Origin: an uncultured Opitutia bacterium
GTDB taxonomy: Bacteria > Verrucomicrobiota > Verrucomicrobiia > Opitutales > UBA953
Direction of reading: 5' to 3'
DNA: 11,044 nt
Assembly: GCA_903829855.1 (NCBI GenBank)
Contig: CAIKRN010000090.1
Coordinates: forward strand, 1-11,044
Shown here in pieces: positions 7,253-11,044 of this stretch (position 1 is the stretch's first letter; each line of letters opens with the position of its first letter). The translations under genes and the position numbers were made by a program. The notes under the pieces are model-generated. The model worked only from the letters and a program-made list of their open reading frames with translations. It searched no databases and was not told the DNA's origin.

Positions 7253-8170
7253 ATGGCCGCATTCTTCCGAGGATTTCTGCTCTTTGCGGTGGGTGCCGCT
7301 GTCGGTGCCGCTACCGTTTTCCTGTTTGCGCCAGGCTTCACGGTTGCCGTGAGCCGTGCCCCCGGGAATGAGCCACCCTTGACGCTCGTCAATCCGTCCG
7401 CGCGGTCCGCTCCAGTGGCTGTCGTGGCGCCGACAAGAGCCCCTGACGTTAAACCGTTAGCCGTGGTTCCCGCACCGGCCGTGCCGGCTGCCGTCGTCGT
7501 AGCCGAGCCAACCAAACCAGTAGTCGAGCCCCCGAAGCCAGTGAGCACGCTCGACTTCAAAGCTATCAGCGAGCACACGATTTTTTGGCCGAACTCCGTA
7601 AGTGTGATGACCGCGACAAAGGCTGCGCTTCTGGACGACGGCAAGAAGGCCGGCGAAACCGAGCTCGCCAGCGGTACGGTGATCCAGATCTCCAAGATTT
7701 TGCCGTCGGGCGCTATCGAAGGCCGGGCACGCGGGGTTAAATTGGAGGTCAGCAGCCTGCAGACAAATTTCGAAGACGTCCTCCGCAAGCGCTTGGCAGA
7801 AATGACGGAGAAGGGGGTTAAATTCACGTCACCGTTTCTCACGGAAGGTGCTGCTCCGACCACCGTCGCCGCGGCAGAGACTCCGGCGGCCGTACCTGCC
7901 GCAACCACCCCTGCGCCCGCCACCCCTGCGGTGGCCTCAGCGTCTGCCCCCGTCACGCTGGATGATAAGGTAAACGTTTTATTTGGCCGAAAGTATGAAG
8001 GGAAGGGAGAAAAAGCTACGACCCCAGCGACAACACCCGCTCCGCCTGCAGCTACTCCGGCCGTCACGCCCGCCGCGGCGGCTCCCAGTACGGCGGCGAT
8101 GCAGGCCGAGAAGAAGGAAGACCTCGATCGTAAGGTTAACCAGTTGTTCAAGAAGGACGCCGCTAAGTAA
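7253..8170 (+). CDS. Membrane-anchored Pro/Ala-rich protein with SH3-like core and twin KVNxLF motifs, function unknown
   Basis: I do not recognise a named family. The 305-residue product has these parts in order: a short N-terminus with Arg6 and a hydrophobic segment (about 8-27) that should act as an anchor or uncleaved signal, placing the rest outside the cytoplasm; a Pro/Ala/Val-rich linker (about 40-97); a compact core (about 98-196) with a FWPNSVSV strand and a small-barrel pattern (ELASGTVIQISKI, IEGRARGVKLEV) resembling bacterial SH3-like domains; a Pro/Ala/Thr linker; LDDKVNVLF (236-244); another Pro/Ala/Thr linker; and LDRKVNQLF (291-299) six residues before the end. It starts 5 bases after guaB and its stop shares one base with the xth start (TAATG), so it is almost surely translated within this operon. 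An equally long antisense frame is a low-complexity shadow. Verrucomicrobial proteins with similar SH3-like cores are my loose comparison, not an assignment. Confidence 0.85.
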   Translation: MAAFFRGFLLFAVGAAVGAATVFLFAPGFTVAVSRAPGNEPPLTLVNPSARSAPVAVVAPTRAPDVKPLAVVPAPAVPAAVVVAEPTKPVVEPPKPVSTLDFKAISEHTIFWPNSVSVMTATKAALLDDGKKAGETELASGTVIQISKILPSGAIEGRARGVKLEVSSLQTNFEDVLRKRLAEMTEKGVKFTSPFLTEGAAPTTVAAAETPAAVPAATTPAPATPAVASASAPVTLDDKVNVLFGRKYEGKGEKATTPATTPAPPAATPAVTPAAAAPSTAAMQAEKKEDLDRKVNQLFKKDAAK

Positions 8171-8934
8171 TGTCCGCCAAAATCTTTTCATGGAACGTGA
8201 ACGGCGTCCGCTCGGCCTTGGGAAAGGGGTTGGCTGATTTCATCGCGTCCGCCGACCCGGACGTCCTCTGCCTGCAGGAGACGAAGTGCGAGACCGCCGT
8301 GGCTTCCGCACTCGGGCTGGCCTTTCCGCATCAGTTTTGGCATGAGGCTGAAAAGAAGGGCTACTCCGGTACGGCGGTACTTTCGAAGAGCGCCCCGCTT
8401 AACGTCGCGACGGATTTCCCTGGAGATCATCCGCCGGAAGGGCGGGTGGTTACCGCGGAATTTAAGGGGGTCTTCGTCGTCAGCGCCTACGTGCCAAATT
8501 CTCAGCGCGAACTCGAGCGGCTTGATTACCGCCTGCAGTGGGATGCCGATTTCCGTAAATACCTCGCCCGCTTGGCCAAGCAGAAGCCCGTCGTGGTCTG
8601 CGGAGACCTCAACGTCGCGCATGCCGAAATCGACCTCGCCAATCCTTCGACCAATCGTCGCAACGCCGGCTTCACCGACGAAGAACGCGAATCTTTCAGC
8701 CAACTTCTTTCGCAGCATGGCTTCACCGATACCTTCCGCGCTGAGCACCCGGAATTAGCAAAGCGCTACAGCTGGTGGTCGTATCGCCCGGGCATCCGTG
8801 CCCGCAATATCGGCTGGCGTTTGGATTACTGCCTCACATCTGACGGCCTAAAGTATTCGCAGCCCGACATCCACGACAAGGTCACTGGCTCGGATCACTG
8901 CCCGGTTTCGGTACGGGTTCAGGCGGAACTCTGA
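8170..8934 (+). CDS. xth: Exodeoxyribonuclease III / AP endonuclease (ExoA type)
   Basis: Class II AP endonuclease of the endonuclease/exonuclease/phosphatase fold; it cleaves DNA 5' to abasic sites in base excision repair and has 3'-5' exonuclease and 3'-phosphatase activity. The protein is 254 aa, normal length. Active-site signatures are SWNVNG (7-12, Asn9 and Asn11), LQETK (35-39, metal ligand Glu37), KKGYSGTAV (62-70), Tyr107 in AYVPN, GDLNVAH (145-151, Asp146 and Asn148), NAGFTDEER (165-173), YSWWSYR (200-206), GWRLDY (215-220) and the C-terminal GSDHCP (240-245, Asp242/His243). The overall pattern is closer to Bacillus ExoA than to E. coli Xth. The ATG overlaps the previous stop by one base (TAATG). 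The 3' end overlaps the convergent transporter gene by 16 bases. Confidence 0.95.
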   Translation: MSAKIFSWNVNGVRSALGKGLADFIASADPDVLCLQETKCETAVASALGLAFPHQFWHEAEKKGYSGTAVLSKSAPLNVATDFPGDHPPEGRVVTAEFKGVFVVSAYVPNSQRELERLDYRLQWDADFRKYLARLAKQKPVVVCGDLNVAHAEIDLANPSTNRRNAGFTDEERESFSQLLSQHGFTDTFRAEHPELAKRYSWWSYRPGIRARNIGWRLDYCLTSDGLKYSQPDIHDKVTGSDHCPVSVRVQAEL

Positions 8935-10448
8935 TCGACAGCCGACTCACCCGTCAGTCGCTTCACCCAAGGCACGAGCACGAGGAGTAGCACGGTCATC
9001 CCGCCAACGAGAAGGGCTTGCTGCCAGAAAAAGTGCGCGAGGGCTTGCGGGTCCTTGGCGTTGAATTCACCGGCGACCACGCCCGCGAGTTTGTTGCCGA
9101 GCGCCGTGCCGAGGAACCAGACGCCCATGACGAGCCCGGTTAGCTTCGCGGGGGCTAGTTTCGTCATTGCGCTGAGGCCGACCGGGCTGAGGCAAAGCTC
9201 GCCGAGCGTCTGGATGAAGTAGACGGCGATTAGCCACCATGCGCTGACCTTGCCTTCGGCTGTAAGTTTCGCCGCGGGAACAAGGAGGGCGAACGAGAGG
9301 CCGAGCAGCGCCAGCCCCCAGACAAATTTCATGGGAATCGATGGCTGGCGTACGTGGAGCTTCACCCACATCCACGCAAACAGCGGCGCGAGGGCTAGGA
9401 TGAAGAGCGAGTTGACCGACTGGAACCACGACGACGGGAAGACATAGCCGAATAGCTCGTTGTGCGTGAGGTCGTCGGCGAACAGCGTCAGCGTCGAACC
9501 GGCTTGCTCAAAGACGGCCCAGAAGAGAATCGCGCAGATAAAGAAGATTAAGATGGCCGCGATGCGACGGCTATCGGTGTCTCGCCGAAGAAGGCCAAAG
9601 TAAATGACGCCCGCCACAGGCAGGGCATACACGATGGGATTAATCCAGCGGTAGGTGTCGGACGCAATCATGACGAACAGCATTCCGGCCGTCCCCAGGC
9701 CAATAAGTATAAGGCGACCCCACGGGCGCGGGGCATCACTTTCGGGTGCGTGACCAATGTGCGAGAGGAAGTGAAGTTTGCGTAGATAGATCCACATGCC
9801 GAACGTCATGCCGACGCCCGCTGCCGCAAAGCCCCAATGCCAGCTATGCCGTGGATCCAGCCCCCAGCACCAAAGCTTCCACTTGAAGTATTCATCTTGG
9901 GCGAGCCACCCAACGACGAGCGGTGAGGCAAAGGCACCTAAATTGATGCCCATGTAGAAAAGCGAGAAGCCGGCGTCACGTCGCGTGTCTCCATGGGAGT
10001 AGAGCCCGCCGACGAGCGTACTGATGCTGGGCTTGAGCAGTCCGGTTCCTAGCGCCACTAAGGCGAGTCCCGCGTAAAAGGATGGGATGGAATTGAATGC
10101 CAAGGTGTAGTGCCCCGCGGTGATAATCAGTCCACCGATAAGGACCGCCCGGCGGGCGCCGATGAAGTTATCGGCGAGGTAGCCTCCAAGGATGCACACC
10201 ATGTAGCTCGCCATGGTGTAGTTGCCGTAGAGTTGAGCGGCGTCTTTTTGATCCCAACCGAGGCCACCCAGGGCGAGTGGGGCGACCATAAAGAGGAACA
10301 GGATCGCCCGCATGCCGTAGTACGAGAAGCGCTCCCACATCTCGGCGTAGAAGAGCATGCTGAGCCCCTTGGGGTGCCCGGAGATGCCGCCATGGTCGCG
10401 TTCCGTGTGTCGGGCGGGGGATTCGACCCCCGGGGTGATTTCATGCAT
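8919..10448 (-). CDS. POT/PTR-family proton-dependent oligopeptide transporter
   Basis: Major-facilitator-superfamily symporter of the inner membrane that imports di- and tripeptides with protons (DtpT-like). The protein is 509 aa with about 12-14 hydrophobic segments. The family hallmark ExxERFSYYG is complete at 36-45. GGYLADNFIGARR (88-100) is the loop 2-3 motif, Lys139 in LLKPSIS is the conserved transmembrane Lys, FYMGINLGAF (164-173) is the PTR2 signature, FEQAGSTLTLFADD is at 313-326, and GELCLSPVG (416-424) carries the conserved Glu. Substrate is inferred from family; some POT members carry nitrate or other solutes. I chose ATG 10448; another ATG four bases downstream is out of frame. 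No Shine-Dalgarno is visible because the bases before the ATG are a C-tract. The gene is divergent from feoA and its end overlaps xth on the other strand. Confidence 0.94.
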   Translation of the reverse strand: MHEITPGVESPARHTERDHGGISGHPKGLSMLFYAEMWERFSYYGMRAILFLFMVAPLALGGLGWDQKDAAQLYGNYTMASYMVCILGGYLADNFIGARRAVLIGGLIITAGHYTLAFNSIPSFYAGLALVALGTGLLKPSISTLVGGLYSHGDTRRDAGFSLFYMGINLGAFASPLVVGWLAQDEYFKWKLWCWGLDPRHSWHWGFAAAGVGMTFGMWIYLRKLHFLSHIGHAPESDAPRPWGRLILIGLGTAGMLFVMIASDTYRWINPIVYALPVAGVIYFGLLRRDTDSRRIAAILIFFICAILFWAVFEQAGSTLTLFADDLTHNELFGYVFPSSWFQSVNSLFILALAPLFAWMWVKLHVRQPSIPMKFVWGLALLGLSFALLVPAAKLTAEGKVSAWWLIAVYFIQTLGELCLSPVGLSAMTKLAPAKLTGLVMGVWFLGTALGNKLAGVVAGEFNAKDPQALAHFFWQQALLVGGMTVLLLVLVPWVKRLTGESAVDQSSA

Positions 10449-10459
10449 GGGTGAGGGGG

Positions 10460-10465
10460 GTTATA
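10460..10465 (-). promoter_or_regulatory. Possible -10 box for the POT transporter gene
   Basis: On the - strand TATAAC lies 11 bases before the ATG at 10448, followed by a C-rich run. A transcript from it would have a leader of only about 4-5 bases. No recognisable -35 box is found 16-18 bases upstream, so this is a weak call. Confidence 0.25.
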
Positions 10466-10526
10466 AGCCGCTCATCAGAGGAGGGGGAGCCGGGAATGCA
10501 TATTGGTTCCAACAGAAGGGTCGGCG

Positions 10527-10554
10527 TTGACAAGGCTGGGGCTGGGGCTACTTT
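10527..10554 (+). promoter_or_regulatory. Candidate sigma-70-type promoter for feoAB
   Basis: A perfect -35 box TTGACA (10527-10532) is followed after 16 bases by TACTTT (10549-10554), a mediocre -10 box. The predicted start of transcription is near 10561, about 15 bases before the feoA GTG. The -10 end and the start site lie under the Fur-like inverted repeat, which fits repression by blocking polymerase. Confidence 0.5.
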
Positions 10555-10570
10555 TGAGACTCATTCTCAA
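10554..10570 (+). promoter_or_regulatory. Fur-box-like operator in front of feoA
   Basis: TTGAGACTCATTCTCAA is an inverted repeat centred on base 10562, with 7 of 8 arm positions paired; the only mismatch is the C at 10560. It closely matches the 7-1-7 Fur form TGAnAATnATTnTCA. It overlaps the proposed -10 box and ends five bases before the feoA start codon. With feoAB directly behind it, iron-dependent repression by a Fur-family protein is the obvious reading; a DtxR-family regulator is less likely. Confidence 0.7.
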
Positions 10571-10575
10571 CTAGC

Positions 10576-10836
10576 GTGACCCCGCTATCCCAACTTCTGC
10601 CCGGCCAATTCGGGAAGCTGGCTTCGCTCAATCCCGAGCGCGGTGTGGATCAGCGTTTGATGGCCTTGGGACTGCTACCAGGGATGGTGCTGAAGCTGGT
10701 GCGCAAGGCTCCCTTGGGCGACCCGCTGGCCATCGAGTTCGGGGGTCAAGTGGTGAGCCTACGTTTAGCCGAGGCCGAGAACCTGATTGTAGACGTCTCC
10801 GCCGACTGTCCCATCCAACGCCCTTTAACCCCGTGA
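10576..10836 (+). CDS. feoA: FeoA, ferrous iron transport accessory protein
   Basis: Small cytoplasmic SH3-like protein that works with FeoB in Fe(II) uptake. The protein is 86 aa, slightly longer than the usual 75-80. The family pattern is clear: LSQLLPGQFGKL near the N-terminus (4-15), LMALGLLPGMVLKLVRKAPLGDP in the centre (about 28-50), and VSLRLAEAENLIV towards the end. The GTG start at 10576 is chosen because it gives the typical FeoA beginning, lies just behind the Fur-like operator, and the next in-frame ATG would cut off the first third. There is no Shine-Dalgarno and the predicted leader is very short. The TGA overlaps the GTG start of feoB (GTGA), so the two are translated as a coupled pair. 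Confidence 0.93.
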   Translation: MTPLSQLLPGQFGKLASLNPERGVDQRLMALGLLPGMVLKLVRKAPLGDPLAIEFGGQVVSLRLAEAENLIVDVSADCPIQRPLTP

Positions 10837-11044
10837 GCGAACCCGACCCAGGCCGCTTGGTCGCGCTGGTCGGTAATCCCAACACCGGCAAGTCGACCCT
10901 CTTCAACGCTCTCACGGGATTGCGGCAGCGGGTGGGGAATTACCCCGGTGTCACGGTCGCCCGTAAATCAGGAACGTGTGATTGCGGGAATGGCCAAAAG
11001 GTCGAGTTGGTCGACCTTCCCGGGCTCTACTCGTTGGCCGCCGC
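10833..11044 (+). CDS. feoB: FeoB, ferrous iron transporter, N-terminal GTPase domain (cut by window end)
   Basis: FeoB is the inner-membrane Fe(II) transporter with an N-terminal cytosolic G-protein domain. Only the first 70 codons are in the window and the frame is open to the last base. They show G1 GNPNTGKST (14-22) followed by LFNALTG, the NYPGVTV switch region with the conserved Thr (G2), and G3 VDLPGLYSL, which contains DxxG. This is the standard FeoB beginning. The start is GTG at 10833, overlapping the feoA stop as GTGA; Met-Ser-Glu-Pro precede the G domain by about ten residues, the normal distance. Expected continuation beyond the window is the rest of the G domain, a helical domain and the membrane Gate regions. 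Confidence 0.95.
   Translation, partial: MSEPDPGRLVALVGNPNTGKSTLFNALTGLRQRVGNYPGVTVARKSGTCDCGNGQKVELVDLPGLYSLAA

Noticed and set aside
7231..8151. A 306-codon open frame on the - strand, opposite the unknown membrane protein
   Set aside because: It is an Ala/Gly/Thr/Val-rich low-complexity shadow of the Pro/Ala-rich gene. The + strand frame has operon spacing to both neighbours, an N-terminal anchor and a folded-looking core.
10503..10512. TTGGTTCCAA inverted repeat in the divergent gap as an operator
   Set aside because: Only four base pairs on each side; too short to separate from chance, and the Fur-like site nearby explains regulation better.
1..11044. Mobile element, CRISPR, tRNA or defence/secondary-metabolism island
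   Set aside because: No transposase, integrase, direct-repeat array, cloverleaf or toxin/nuclease-type accessory gene was seen; all but two genes are recognisable housekeeping or transport genes.

Overview
The window reads as ordinary, densely packed chromosome from a Gram-negative, moderately GC-rich bacterium. KdsA shows that it makes a Kdo-containing outer membrane. MenC and MenE show the classical o-succinylbenzoate route to menaquinone. My best guess at lineage is Verrucomicrobiota (Opitutales-like). That rests on gene style: tight stop/start overlaps, weak or absent Shine-Dalgarno sites, GTG starts, and a membrane-anchored Pro/Ala-rich protein with an SH3-like core. It is inference, not proof. 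I see no transposase, integrase, tRNA, rRNA, CRISPR array or other sign of an accessory region, and no gene-free stretch longer than about 130 bases.

Layout. Positions 1-3431 run on the + strand: the tail of an unrecognised membrane protein, guanylate kinase (gmk), a full-length PolX DNA polymerase with PHP domain, and Kdo-8-phosphate synthase (kdsA). The first three are joined by GTGA and ATGA overlaps and look like one operon. A small hairpin lies before kdsA. Positions 3428-5580 hold menC followed by menE on the - strand, coupled by an ATGA overlap; menE and kdsA converge and share the bases of their stop codons. A 92-base divergent gap (5581-5672) contains a striking C/G-tract palindrome in front of guaB. 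Positions 5673-8934 form a second + strand operon: guaB (IMP dehydrogenase), a membrane-anchored protein of unknown function with two copies of a short KVNxLF motif, and an ExoA/Xth-type AP endonuclease. Its last gene overlaps tail-to-tail with a - strand POT-family peptide transporter (8919-10448). After a 127-base divergent gap with a promoter and a Fur-box-like operator, feoA and the start of feoB (cut by the window end) begin a ferrous-iron uptake operon.

How the genes fit together. GuaB and Gmk are two steps of guanine nucleotide synthesis (IMP to XMP, GMP to GDP), though they sit in separate operons. PolX and the AP endonuclease are both base-excision-repair enzymes, again in different operons. 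MenC and MenE are consecutive menaquinone steps. FeoA and FeoB form the Fe(II) uptake system, probably repressed when iron is plentiful.

I did not find a clear undescribed multi-gene system. The points most worth a second look are the twin-motif membrane protein between guaB and xth, the palindrome and alternative hairpins before guaB, several unusual residues in IMP dehydrogenase and guanylate kinase, and the Fur-type operator at the feoA start.
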